A DNA stretch of 64,000 nt from Nemophila menziesii (Eukaryota > Streptophyta > Magnoliopsida > Boraginales > Hydrophyllaceae): positions 1,614,501-1,678,500 of the forward strand of contig JARWIR010000005.1 in assembly GCA_029959085.1 (NCBI GenBank), in the 5' to 3' direction. Below are positions 44,845-57,700 of the stretch, piece after piece. Numbering within the stretch: the first letter of the stretch is position 1; each line of letters starts with the position of its first letter. Both the position numbers and the translations under genes were made by a program. The notes under the pieces were generated by a model, which saw only the letters and a list, made by a program, of their open reading frames with translations, did no database searches and was not told where the DNA came from.

Positions 44845-47800
44845 TTATAGAATTAAAGCTACATCAACTTCACCTTCATCATCACCACTTACTTGCATGA
44901 CTCTGCAAAAAAACAAACCGATTACTTTCAAACTTCATAAAACATAATTGCTTTATAGTCCCCTAAAATATACAAAATTGCTCTATAGGTCCCTATATTA
45001 TGCACAAATTGTCACACCTCCGACCTGGATTGAATCCCTTGAGAGGTCCTATTTCTTCTAAATTAATAAAAAATTGGACTCATAACATGTGGATGCACAG
45101 ATCAGTGATAAATGACACAACACTTGTACTAAATTGATTTAACAAGCTGCTTTAATTGCAAGACATGGATGGGTTAAGTCAGTCATTAGTACAAATCAAC
45201 AATAAAAAAAAGTCATTAATGCAAATAATGAGTCAAACGTTGTACTGCTAACTAAGTGGGAAGCATGTGTTCACATTATAAGTTACTACTATTTGTCCAC
45301 ACTAACAGACAAGTTAACCACCTAGGAATATCCGAAGACACCACATGCAAAACAACCACCTAGGAATATCGAAAGACACCACGTTTAATGCAAGATTAGA
45401 TTCCTTGAATGAGAGAGAAAGAGAGAATACCCCATTGTAAGCTGAAGCTGAAGCTGTTGTGTTTCCCTTTGTTTTCCATGGACCTCAGTAGTATTCTTTT
45501 CTTTTTCCTTTTCTTTCAACTGTTTTTCCATTTTACAAATATTTACTTTTTTAAAAGAAAATGGATAAAATGCATAACACATTCTTGTATTTCAGAATAT
45601 CATACATAATACGAGAGAATAAATATTTATGAAATTGCATCACACCCTCATGAGAAATGGACAGTTGATCTATTTTTTTGCTTTTGAAAAATTAAAGTTC
45701 ATAAATAACACTTTCCGAAAATCAATGTTTAAATTTACCTAACTCAATATTTATTTTAACCCCAATATAAAAAAAATCCAGATAATTTCAAGAAATTCGA
45801 ATAGTACCTCCTTGGCCAATAAGTTATTCTCCTCTTGTAAAGCCCTATCCTGCCACATAAACCAAAAACCTTAAGTTAACCATCTTTTTTTTTATTACAT
45901 GTAAGAGTTGCGTTTCTATAACTAGATTATTGATAAATATTCTGGAATAATCTTTCTAGTATTCATTCATTTAATTGGCAATCTATTAAACAAGGATGGC
46001 CTAATTAATTAGCCAAATTATACTAAAAGAAGATAAAGAAGAAGAATTTTACCTTTTTCTGAAGGCCAGTAATAGTTTCGTTCATTACTTGATTCTGCAT
46101 TGACGATTCATGGACATGATAAGATTAATTCTCGTTTGAGTAAAGACTAAAGAGATACTCTAAGAAGACTCTTTTTACCTTCTTTGTTCTTATACGTTTC
46201 AGAGCAGTTTCAAGTTGTTGCTCCAAGTTTTGAAGCTCTCTTAAGCTCAGAGGATCCAAATCTTCTCCAGCATAGCGCCTACGAATATGCATGCCAATCA
46301 AATTGTGCAATTATATATATATCAGATCAATTTTTGACTCATTCATTATATGATATTATTATCATTATCATGTTAATGGATCTCTTCAATCATATATTAT
46401 TAGTTCAGTAAACAGTAACTGAACTAATGTTTTCAAAGGATATCTTTGTTTCAAAAAAGTTGGTGGCTTTGCAAGACTTTTTCTTAAATGTGAAAACGGC
46501 TTAAAGAAAAGGAAAAAGACTGTTTAAATATGGACATCACATTATTTTCTTAAATTACTTAAATAAATTCACTATTAAAACTAAAATACTAAAATTAACC
46601 TTAACTAGCAAAATTTATAATATCAAAACTTATTATAAAACACTAACATAATTTTAGAAACTTACAAACTTCAATTTGAAACTTAGTGAAAACAACCATG
46701 AATTTTCCAATAATAAAAATATTACCCAACTATATTGACGAAATACACATTTGAGAATACATGGGCCAGTGAAATTTACATGGGGGGCTGACACTTGGAA
46801 CTTCATCCAATTGTGTATTCTCTCCAATCAGAGATCTTTATCCAAAAAACAATATTTTATAAATATATCTAAGAAAATTATTGTATAGATTCTAGTACTA
46901 AATGTTTACCAACTTTCCATAATATCTCACAACTTTCGAGAAATGACATAAGATTTTGGTAAATATCTGTTTTCTGTCAACTTACATGTGATTGATTTTA
47001 CACTCTGTGTTTTAGAAAAAGAAACATTCTTTTGTTATCAATTAATCAACTTTGATGGTGTTATATACATCCACATCCTCCTTCTTGGACCACTTATGTA
47101 TATATAACTATATACTCCAACGAAAGACCTACGTGTCCTTATACAGGACACAAATAAAATAATTAAATATGATCTCATACATATATACAAAATATACGAT
47201 TAAATTACATTTGATTTTTGAGAAAGTGAGATATTTCTTAACTAAAATTGTATAGAGATATAATTTTAATTTTGACCTGTAAGCGAACAAATACTTTTTC
47301 TCTTAAACCATTGTTCTTTATAGACTATTTTCTTATAATATATTAAGTGTTAAGTTCTCACCTCGTATAAAAAGATCAAACAGTTAGAAGAAGATTAATC
47401 TTTAAATTTTAATATTCCTCTCACATGTACATATTCAATTTAAAAGATCATTCAGTGCCTAGATAGTTGCCGTTTATCTAAAAACACGATCCAAGGAAGA
47501 TTTATAATCTTTGTGTTTATATAGATGAATCATTTCGCAAATACATCGATTACTTCATTAATCCTTCAATTAATACGAAAGACACGAGACAACAAACACG
47601 AGACAGTCTCACGCTCCTTATTCATAAGTGGTTTAAAATGCATCTTATTTGATTCATGAATTTATACAATTAAACATATTGGAATCAAGCAATGTTTATG
47701 TATTGTTTGAATCTCCCTCTCTTTACTCATAAACGGTTTAAAATGCATATTATTCGGTTGATAAATAAACTATACAATTAAACATATATTGGAATGTAAT

Positions 47801-50800
47801 GTAGTTTGGGGATCAAGAGTACCTTATGCTCTTTTGTAGAAGTTCAATCTTGGCAGTAAGCTTAGGAAACTCATTTGACCAACTTTCCTAAAAAATTACA
47901 TAAGGATTGTGATAATATAAGTACATCATAAATCAGAAACAAAAAATATGCAAGAGTTAAACTTGTTAAATTAAACTTCATAAAGAGCTAAAGATTTCTA
48001 TTTGCAAACTTTCGTAATTTCAATTGTACTCAGATTCACTATGGACGTATTATTAGACCCAATTCATAATATGCTTTGATAATGATCGATTTAATTCTTA
48101 GGCCCAAAACTATACCATGGTCAAGATAGTTATAGAGTCTAGAAAAGTACACTGCACACTATATTATTTAACTATATCACAAAAGCAAACCTCTATTTTT
48201 ATGTATTGAACCTCTCTATAGTATAGTCAAAAACTAAGATATAAGGTCTATAATACCTAACAAGTATACTATATAAAAATTTACTCCACTTGGCAAATGG
48301 GCAAGTCATATCAATTCTTGAACAAAGTCACCTAATGCATTACAAATAAAGGCAGCAAAAATATTACTATGCAAGAACATGTAAGAACTTGCAGAGGTTC
48401 AACATGCATGCTTATCACTTGAGTGACTACTAGCAAAAGCAAAATCAGAATATAGCAGTAAGATAGGGTTTTGTGTATCCCATGCAAAATCACTAGTTGT
48501 ACCTCCTTTAGCAGAATAAATATCTAGCAAGAAAACCTCCTCACTAAGTTTCAAATTCTATAAATTATTATGAAAAATGAAATAATATATATATGTGGGA
48601 GTGGAGCCCGGATTTTCTATTGTGTGACCAATAGGGTAATGGGGGCAAGTTTCAGAGTTTTTCAAGTTCATTGTAATATAGGTCTGCAAAAATTGCACTA
48701 TATGGTTGTATATTATTATTTTTGAACTAATTACACTATAAGTAGCTTATATTATACAAAATGTCCAATAATTTATGTAAAAAAAAGATAATACTAATAA
48801 AACAAAATAAATCAAAACCTAATATGAAAATTTGTTAAAAATTTGGGAGTCAAATGAAGATTCCAAAAATTTGAGGGCTATAATGTAAAAGTATAAATAT
48901 TTTATAAGGTAAAAAAGAAGATTAAATAACTAGTAGAGCTGGGGCCACTCCTAAATCTATATCAGTTAGATTATTTAGAAAATTATCTTGCAAAACGTTT
49001 GACCATCTTGAAATATTGAAAAGTTTTGTAATATGACAATCTTTTAAAAAATAAAATATCCATGTAATTCCACTAATATCTTAATCTAATATGGTATAAA
49101 CACAAATTAGTGGGATTATATTACCGGAGGTGATCAACATGAGAGTGGTCCCAATTTTTTAATTAATATTTTTAACGTTAATGAACATTAATTAACAAAG
49201 AGCATAGATAAACAAACTAGCATTCAAGCAAATATTTGTCTAGTTTAGAAGCATATATAGAGAAATTTATGAAATACCCCTGACTCAGAGTTGTTTGCAT
49301 TCATTTTTCTCTCAGCATAGGTGCTCCTCTCGTACTTCTCCAGAATCTTTTCCATACTACAAAGAAGACATATATTAAAGTTAGCGCTCATAAAAAGTGT
49401 GCTCTAGGTAAGTATGAAAAATCTTATGTATTAGTACTTAAATATCATTAGTACTATAATAGAGGTAAAATGAAATTCAATATAAAGAAATTTAGTACTC
49501 ATGTACTTAAATATTCTATCAAATGTAACCAAGGTTTAATGATTTTCCACCCCTCAACGGAATGTGTTTAAGATATATGTATAAACACTAGTAATATTTT
49601 GTATACCTCGTGACTTGAATAATTTCATCAACTGAAATTTAACATTTGTACATCATCCTTTAACAAAATTGGAGTACTTTTCATGGAATCATCACAATTC
49701 TTTCTTGATTATATCATCTTGACTACTAACATCTCTATAAACTATGTCCCTTTCACCACCCAACATTTCAATTCGTAAAAGAAAGCTAACTTTATAGGTT
49801 ATCTCATATAACTTCACTTTTGAAATAAAAGGTAATTTTGCAATCATAGAAAAACTTTGATCATATGTGTTTCTTTAACTTTATTTGATATTGACTTTGT
49901 AATTGAGCTCATTATACCTTAGGGTAGGTAAAGTGTTACGTTTGTAGACCACCGATTACGTTATCTTGAAATTCTAAAAACATAAAATATATGTATTTTC
50001 AAATAAAAGTGACATAAAAATTTGGATTAAAACTAAACTAATCTTTTTATTTACTCAATCTAATATCATTTCTTATAAAGTGTCTTTAGTCAAATCAATC
50101 CATTAATCACTCATAATAGATTTAATAATATATAACTGAGTAATGATATATACAACCCAAATTCATACCATCCAATTACCACACATGACGTGGCGTGAAT
50201 TGGTTGGAAGTAAATCTTTAATAAAATAAAGAAAATAAATTGATTAATAATTTTTAACCAACCAATTCATGTCATGTCATGGGTGGATAACTTGGATGAT
50301 ATGAATTTAGATGATATATATCATTACTCTATATAATTTTAAGTGATAATATATATATATATTCCCAAAAAGTAACAAACTAAATGGTTTATCTTTCAAA
50401 CAAATTTTTATATTATGGAGAAAATACTATAAAAGGACAACCACTAGATACCCCAAAGAGAACATTCAATATGACTCCAGGTGACATTTCACTTGCACGT
50501 ATCTCATGTCAAAAAGTGTCACAACCACTAAGATAAACGAATAGAAGCGACCTTGTAGCTTTAGTTGGTGGGACTGATAGATAGTGGAAACAGTTACACA
50601 ACTTTTTTGAATCTCGGTAGCATTATACATCATATCGCTTTAAGAGATATATATAGCATCTCAAACCTAGCCAAGCACAACTAGTGCATCCCGAGTACTT
50701 TAAATCATCTAGATTATCTCTTAATTGCTTTTAGTTGTCTTATTTATTGGCATTTGCTTGCTTGTTTAAAATACTACCTGACACACATAGATTGACGTGA

Positions 50801-53800
50801 CATCGATAATGTTTGTGGACATTATATCCACTAACATACACCTAACGATAACAAAAACCAATCCTCAAGGAATGATACTCTTACTTATCGTTATACTTTT
50901 TCCATTACATCCTCATTTGCTGGAAAATTTGTAAATGGGCCCAAAGGCAACACAATCATGCATAATTGTACAGTTGTCGCGGTTTTCACAGATTAGCAAT
51001 GACCCTTTGCATACGGACGCAACCCAGGATCTTAAGAGAGAGGCGAAATAGACATACTAAATGAATTGTTAACACATTTAGATCCTTTTCCATTAACAAG
51101 GTTGTATGACAATGTAATTTTAGACACGATATTACTCACAATCTTCTACCACCATCCAATATTATTCTTTGGGCATTGTAGACTTACCAACCACTTTCTC
51201 ATTCCAAGGCATATTTTCAAACTAAACTTTCATTTTAGCTTTCCATATATTCCAACACGAAACCGCACAGAATATCATTGTTCTATAATACATGTGTTTT
51301 TCATATTAATATATGTTGCCCCTACCCCTTTCTTCTCTGACAATCTCCACATAACCTTACTCATAGCTTTGTTATCTGAAAACATATTAATTAATATGTT
51401 GTATTGTCTATGTCAATAACCACTAGTACTAATCATTAGACTTACCTACTAATCATTAGACTTACCTCTTAAGACGCTTTTAATTGTCTTTCTTTTATGA
51501 AAACTTTAAAATGCTATACAAGTTTCCATTAAGAAAGAATCGGTCGTAGTCCATGTTTCGGGTATAAATCAAACTAGTTCTTTCACACGTTTATGTAACC
51601 TTCTAAAGACTTCTAATCTTTATACAATCACCCTTTCATATTAGTTCATAATAAGAGTCCTTCACAACTCGGATACTACTCAAACCCAAACAATGCCTAA
51701 TTTAACCACCTTCCATGTTTTAAGTACCTTTTCGACACAATATCTTCCTTCAAATCTTACCTAAGTTAGTGACATTCTTTTTCAATAACTTAGGTATAAT
51801 ATATATTGAAATTCGTCCTTTATGTTTTACTTCTTAGCAACGATCCTTAACAGACCTCCAATTGGCATGCTTTAATGCCCTACCTCTCCATTGTTTCAAC
51901 TCGGCACAAATATATCCACATTAGACCTTCGACTACAAAGTAGCAAAGATTATAGAAGACCAATACAACACTTTTTGGTCTAACATAAATTTGATTTTAT
52001 CCATATATACAAAATCCCTTTAGGATCGTATATATCAATTCTTATCTAACAACCATTTCATATTGATAATTTGTGAGATTAGTTTCTTGTTTTTATTTTT
52101 AGATGGTAATTACATTCCAACACCAATTGAAAGATTTATTGTTAAGTTACTAATGTTATATTGATATGTATATTGAGAAGTTTTTGAAAATCAAGTGTTC
52201 CACTACTATAATCTTGATTAGTGATGTTTTTTTTACAATTCTAGATATAGAATAAGCGATAATTAGTGCCATAATAAGATTGACAGATCATAATTTGTAG
52301 AGTAATGCTGGATATCACTCCAAATCGTATCACCTTTTTATCGTCTCTTATATGGACTAATCATAAAAGAGAGAGATAAATCATAAAAGAGAAATTATAT
52401 GATTGGTGCATATAAAATCCACCTAAGAACATTTTAATTAAGGAGTGGAGAAAACTTTTTGGATATGCTGGAAATTAAAGTAAACAAATCATATGGTTTG
52501 AAAATTATTTTTATGTATGTTCTGAATTTAATATTATAATGTAATGATAAAAAAAATTACTATATAAAAATAAATATTTGTATCATTAAAAATCAGGTAA
52601 TAAGGTAACAAGTGGATAAATGATACTAATATATAGGAGCTGTTAAAAGAATACTAGTAACTTAATGATTTAAATATAATCAAGAAATGGTGTAATACTA
52701 CTTAAACAGCCTAAAAGTAACATAACAAACAAATTTAATAGAAAATGCTAAAGTAAATCACATATTAAGTTATGAATTACCAAACTAAATTATACGGTCT
52801 CAAACACATATTATATATTAACTCACGTAATTTGTTATTCGGTATATACATTCTTATCATAAAAAAAAAAAATTATTAGGAAATGATATCAAATAATATT
52901 TTTGTTATATTGAAAAATGATTTTAATTCGGGTTAAACTCGATCTCATTATCACAATAATACTATCAATCTCATCCAAGATTGCACTCACTAAACCAAAT
53001 AAACTTTTATAGAATAATATACCAACTTGTTTACACCTCAAGCACAAGAAAGGGATAACTCATGTTCTGTCAGACCCCTATGGGGTTACATAACATAAAA
53101 CATAACACTTTTGGAAGGTCTTCAATTTCAATTTTCATTCTACTTTAAGTAAAGTCTTCATTTTCAAAAGTATATCCACGAGCATTTCCACTTTTGTGAG
53201 CTAAAATGACCATCTGATCAACTCATTATTAAGCCTAACTAATGAGCTAAAAAATCAACATTTTTTGGGTATAAAAATGCTAATAGATCTACAGTGATTT
53301 TCTCTGCATTTTTCAACTGAAAAAATGTCTCTTCTTGTAGCAACGGTTACACTTAATATCTGAGGTTATTTACTCCATGTTGCCTCAGAAAGAAAGATCA
53401 AACTAAGTCAATGACACATGAAATATGAGAAGTCTCTTAACCATTGGGCAATCTATATACACTAAAAGTAATACAACTAAATGCTTTAATTTATGTAAAA
53501 TAATGTGTTCGACCAAATCTTTTAGAAAAAATCAACAAATCCCCTAAAAACTGTCACTAGATGTTGTATTACTAATAATATAACAGTTAAATATCCACTC
53601 ATAACATTACAATGGAGTGGTCAAGTTGATAAAAAAAAGTACTACAAAATACCAATATAATTTCAAAGAAGAATTAGTAAGGGAAAAAAAAGTAAAACTG
53701 AAATCCTAGGTAATTTATAAAGAAATAAAGTTTTTCATGCAAATTTTTCAAATTTAAATAAGTTACTTATTATATAAAAAAATATTAATAATTTTCTTAA

Positions 53801-54251
53801 ACCCCATAAATGCAAAAGTGGTCATAAATTTCTGCAATGCAGAAAATATGAAATGCAAAGAAGGAAAACACAAACATCAAAAACTCATGAGCTTAAGTAT
53901 GAAACAGAATACATACAAAAATAACACAATTAATTCTATTTTTATATTTTTTGAAAAGGGTTAGGATACAATCAGACTAAATGTTAGTATAAACACCTTA
54001 ATTTAAGCAAATATTGATTATAAAATATAAAAAGGTTAAAATGAGATAATTGAAAACATCTTGCACCTTGAATCACTAGAAAACTCGAAGAGCTTCCCTT
54101 TAGTAGAAAACACAATCAAAGCAACTTCAGCATCACATAAAACTGAGATCTCATGAGCCTTCTTCAGTAACCCAGCTCTCCTTTTCGAAAAAGTAACTTG
54201 CCTGCTAATTTTGTCTTCGATCCGTTTCAACTGAACCCTACCTCGACCCAT
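44845..54251 (-). CDS. AP1/FUL-like MIKC MADS-box transcription factor with atypical C-terminus
   Basis: Minus-strand exons: 54067-54251, 49278-49356, 47823-47887, 46179-46278, 46053-46094, 45808-45849, 45431-45519 and 44845-44902, all GT-AG and in phase. The first six sizes (185, 79, 65, 100, 42, 42) are the classic MIKC pattern. The 660 nt encode 219 residues. The MADS domain (1-60) reads [14 protein letters not shown] ... [20 protein letters not shown], diagnostic of the AP1/FUL clade rather than SEP or FLC. The I region has [16 protein letters not shown]; the K domain has [20 protein letters not shown]. The tail ends GEVDVALIL and has neither the euAP1 CFAA nor the euFUL LPPWMLR motif; exons 7-8 are therefore less certain than the rest. 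Such factors bind CArG boxes and promote floral meristem identity or fruit and leaf development. Intron 1 is 4.7 kb, as is common in the family. Confidence 0.9.
48598..48955. mobile_element. Short member of the dispersed element family with terminal inverted repeats, MADS intron 2
   Basis: The left end GGAGTGGAGCCCGGA and the right end CTGGGGCCACTCC are inverted relatives (GGAGTGG then GCCC/CCCC). The inside carries the shared modules: GTCTGCAAAAATTGCACTAT, AATAAATCAAAACCTAAT and GGGAGTCAAATGAAGATTCC. It lacks a long minisatellite array, so it may represent the basic form of the family. Confidence 0.55.
50139..50329. mobile_element. MITE with long terminal inverted repeats in MADS intron 1
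   Basis: The left arm (AGTAATGATATATACAACCC, AAATTCATACCATCCAA, ATGACGTGGCGTGAATTGG) is matched inverted by the right arm (CCAATTCATGTCATGTCATG, TTGGATGATATGAATTT, ATGATATATATCATTACT) over about 75 bp each side. The element is about 190 bp and has no coding capacity. The rest of intron 1 (49357-54066) is AT-rich without a supported gene. Confidence 0.7.
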
Positions 54252-54424
54252 TTCTTCTTGATCTCTCTAGAATCGATTGTGCTGTCTTTTTAATATATTT
54301 AACAAAAAAGATAGAAAGAATCTGAGCTAGAAGTATCAAGAAACCCTAAGCTGCATATACAGACAATAAAGTGGGAGGCGTAGGAGGAGAAGGCCAATGA
54401 TGCTTTTTCTCATACTATTTTATG

Positions 54425-54460
54425 TTGTGGTATATATATAAATATATTTATACTACTTTG
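54425..54460 (-). promoter_or_regulatory. TATA-rich core promoter candidate of the MADS-box gene
   Basis: On the minus strand, GTATAAATATATTTATATAT lies about 180-200 bases upstream of the start codon. It sits between the gene and the LINE that starts near 54.7 kb. No CArG box or other binding site could be called reliably here. Confidence 0.4.
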
Positions 54461-54734
54461 GTTACTCCAAAGATTACTTAATAAAGCAAAGCAAAGGTTC
54501 TGTGTCAAAAAGTAGGATAGATATTTTTTCCATATATATCGTTCGTACTATACTTGATTTTGTGAAAATAAAACTTTGGAATATTTCTTAAATGGTCCTC
54601 AAGTTATAAATTATGGTGTGTTTTGAGACCTAATTTTAAAATATCCCTTCAATAGTCCTACGATTTACAAATTATTATTTTTTATTACAGAGGAGATCGA
54701 AGGATCCTAAAATAACTAATACAAAGCACTACAT

Positions 54735-57700
54735 TTAAACAACATTTAGCAGGCCAGGATCATAGACAATCCTAGCCGCCTTGAATCTCATTATTTCCTT
54801 TGTAAGAAGACTCCAAATACCATCTGGTGGGTCCTCAAGAAGCATAAAGACCGCATTTCCATTCAAACCCATTATAGCCAACCAATCAGTACACGAATTC
54901 GCCTCCCTATAAATGCCTTTAAGCGAGTAATCCTTGTTCCTTGCAAGCATAGCACGAATATGATGGACCCAATGCGCCCAGGGCCTCGGCCCTCCTCGAT
55001 ACTCTGTAAGAGACCCATCACCTCCCACGAATCAACCTCCACCACAAGCTCTTTGACCCAAACCCTCCGCCAATTTCAAACCCTCGTGAAGCGCAAATAG
55101 CTCTACTATAACCGAGCTGCTGTGATTTACCCTTACAGCGAATCCGCTAGCCCAATCCCCATTCACATCCCTAATTAAACCGCCTCCGCCACCCATCTTA
55201 CGCCAAGTATTGCAACTACCGTCAGTGTTGAGTTTCATTCCTCTATCGGGTCTCTTCCAACTAATTAACGAAACCTCGGATTGTCTAGAAAAAGCCTTAC
55301 CCGGAATTTGACCCCAAGCTTTAGTAAAAGTCATAGAGAGATGTTTGGCTTTCTTAATTATTGTTGACCTGGATGGAAACTCCTCCCCCTTGTAGACTAC
55401 CTTGTTTCCCTCCTTCCAAATAATATCAATTAACGCGCCGAAAAATATATTCCAATGCACCCCTGCGAACAGCCTCCTGTCTGAAACATTCCGAAACCAC
55501 CAGCTTCGTTCCGCCAAAACCGAAGTCCACAATTCCTCGGAGCTTCTGTCCAGCTGTCCTCTGCCTCGATCCGGTTCCAGGACTGCAAGTTTCTGTCTTC
55601 TCCGTTGCGCTGGAGTTCAAGTCCCTCGTCCTCTCCTTCCAAACGAACAAACTCCACCAGATGATGTTGTCTTATATTGAGCCGAGAAAGATGTTGATGA
55701 ACCTGTATATCCATGCCTACTGTACGCATCCTATCCAGGGACTAAGCCTGCAAATAATAAGAATCACTAGAAAATAAATTGTTAGTCCCCAAGTTACTGT
55801 GGCTATCCGGTTGTAACCCAATTTCGTGATTCGCTTCCTCCGTTACATAACCCACACTCTCGACCAAAGGTCCTCCTCTGCTCCCCTCTGTTATTCTTCC
55901 CACATTTGCCAACTCTTTCCTAATAATTGACCATACACAAGCAACCTCTGGGCACTCCCAAAATATGTGGAATGCCCTTTCTTCCTTACAGCCACAGAGT
56001 GGACACCAGCCCGAAATCTCCACTCCTCTTCGAACGAGATTGGATCTTGTAGCTATTCTCTCTTGGATCACTCGCCACAAGAAAACTCGGATCTTTTGAG
56101 GAACTCTCAAGCCCCAAACCTTTTTCCAATCATCCCCTATAATGGGCTCCGAATCAGTCCCTCCTCTTACCGCCGATCTAATCGTATATCTCCTCCCCCA
56201 CCACCTCCAAGCTAAAGCCTGCAATTTCAAGTAGCTTAGAAGAAGGTAAAAATTGTTGAAAACTCCCCCAATTATACGCCATCTTGACTTATATAATCAC
56301 GAACACGCTTCGAATAATCAGGCTCACCCCTCCCCCCTAACATGTGGGTTACAAGCGGTGAGTCTCCCATCCACCAAACTAACCAAAATGACACCTCTCT
56401 CCCGCTATGAATGAGCCATCGGGGTCTCTGTCTCACTACGAGAATACCTTCCACAATGGCTCTACTCATACGCGAATCCACCTGTCTAGACATGTATTGC
56501 ATAGGCGGTCCCTTAAAACATTTTTGCCTCATCACGATAGTCCATAAGGTGGAGTTATCGTGAATTAGCTTCCAATCTAGCTTACCAAGGAACGCCTTAT
56601 TCATATCCGATGCGTAACGAAACCCAAGGCCACCTTTCTTCTTCGGTTTACAACTTTCCATGCTACCAAATGAATATGTCTAAGATCAGTAGCGAAACCC
56701 CAAATAAAATCCCTATGTATCCTATCAATCTCCTCACAAACATACACCGGTAACTTTTCTACCTGCATAATATACATCGGCGACGCGCTAAGGACTGCTT
56801 GAGCTAAGGTTATGCGACCTGTTAAAGATAAGGTGTTGCACTTCCACTTTGCCAATTTCCCCCGTAAATCATTATAAGCTCGCCGAAAAACCCCTTTTGT
56901 CTACGCCCCAAAAGAATATAAATACCCAGGTACTTTGCGATACCCTCGCTCCTTTGGTATCCGCTCCTCTGGGATAGGGAGATCGCAATCACCTCATCCA
57001 CATTCCTCGAAAAGTAAATAATAGACTTCTCCTTACTGATTGTCTGGCCCGCGTCTCGGCAAAATACGTCCAAAGATTCCTGTAATAACATAAAACTATC
57101 AATAGATGCTTCCGAAAAAAGAATCAAATCATTAGCAAAGAAAATGTGAGAGATAGGAGTCTCCCCTGAATCAATGAAGATAGGCTTCCACGTCCCACTC
57201 TCCACTAGGCTTGAATGAGCAACGAAAATCTCTCCATACAAATAACGTACAGGTAAGGGGGAATAGGGTCTCCTAGGCTTAATCGGTGATAAAGATGAAC
57301 CCCTCCATAACACTTGTAGCTCATTATCCTCCATCCCTGACATAATTAACGAAATCCATCCCGCCAGAACCCCAAGTAGTTCGAATAACTCCTCCACAAA
57401 ACTCCATCTAAGCTTATCATATGCCTTGGCGAGGTCCACTTTAACCGCCATATACCCTCTTTGACCTTGTGCGTGTCTCATAACGAAATCCACCTCGCTT
57501 ACAAAGACTACATTATCCAATGTAGACCTATTCGGTAAGAAGCTGATTTGGAAAGGGCCAATGTGCTTGGCCAGCAAATGTCGCATCCTATTAACCAAAC
57601 CCTTCATACATATCTTATAACACACATTAATCAAACTAATGGGCGGAACTGTGTGATGTATTCTGGATTCCCCAACTTGGGTATAAGATGTATAAAAGTC

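Noticed and set aside
3830..48955. Helitron as the carrier of the captured RING exon
   Set aside because: Gene-fragment capture and minisatellites fit, but I found no convincing CTRR-hairpin 3' end or TC 5' end, and one copy has inverted ends instead.
51066..51419. 117-codon plus frame in MADS intron 1
   Set aside because: No recognisable motif; opposite strand to the host gene and no splice or promoter support.
44845..54251. Calling the MADS-box gene SEPALLATA or FLC-like from its neighbours
   Set aside because: The MADS domain has the [11 protein letters not shown] and [14 protein letters not shown] signatures of AP1/FUL, not those of SEP or FLC.
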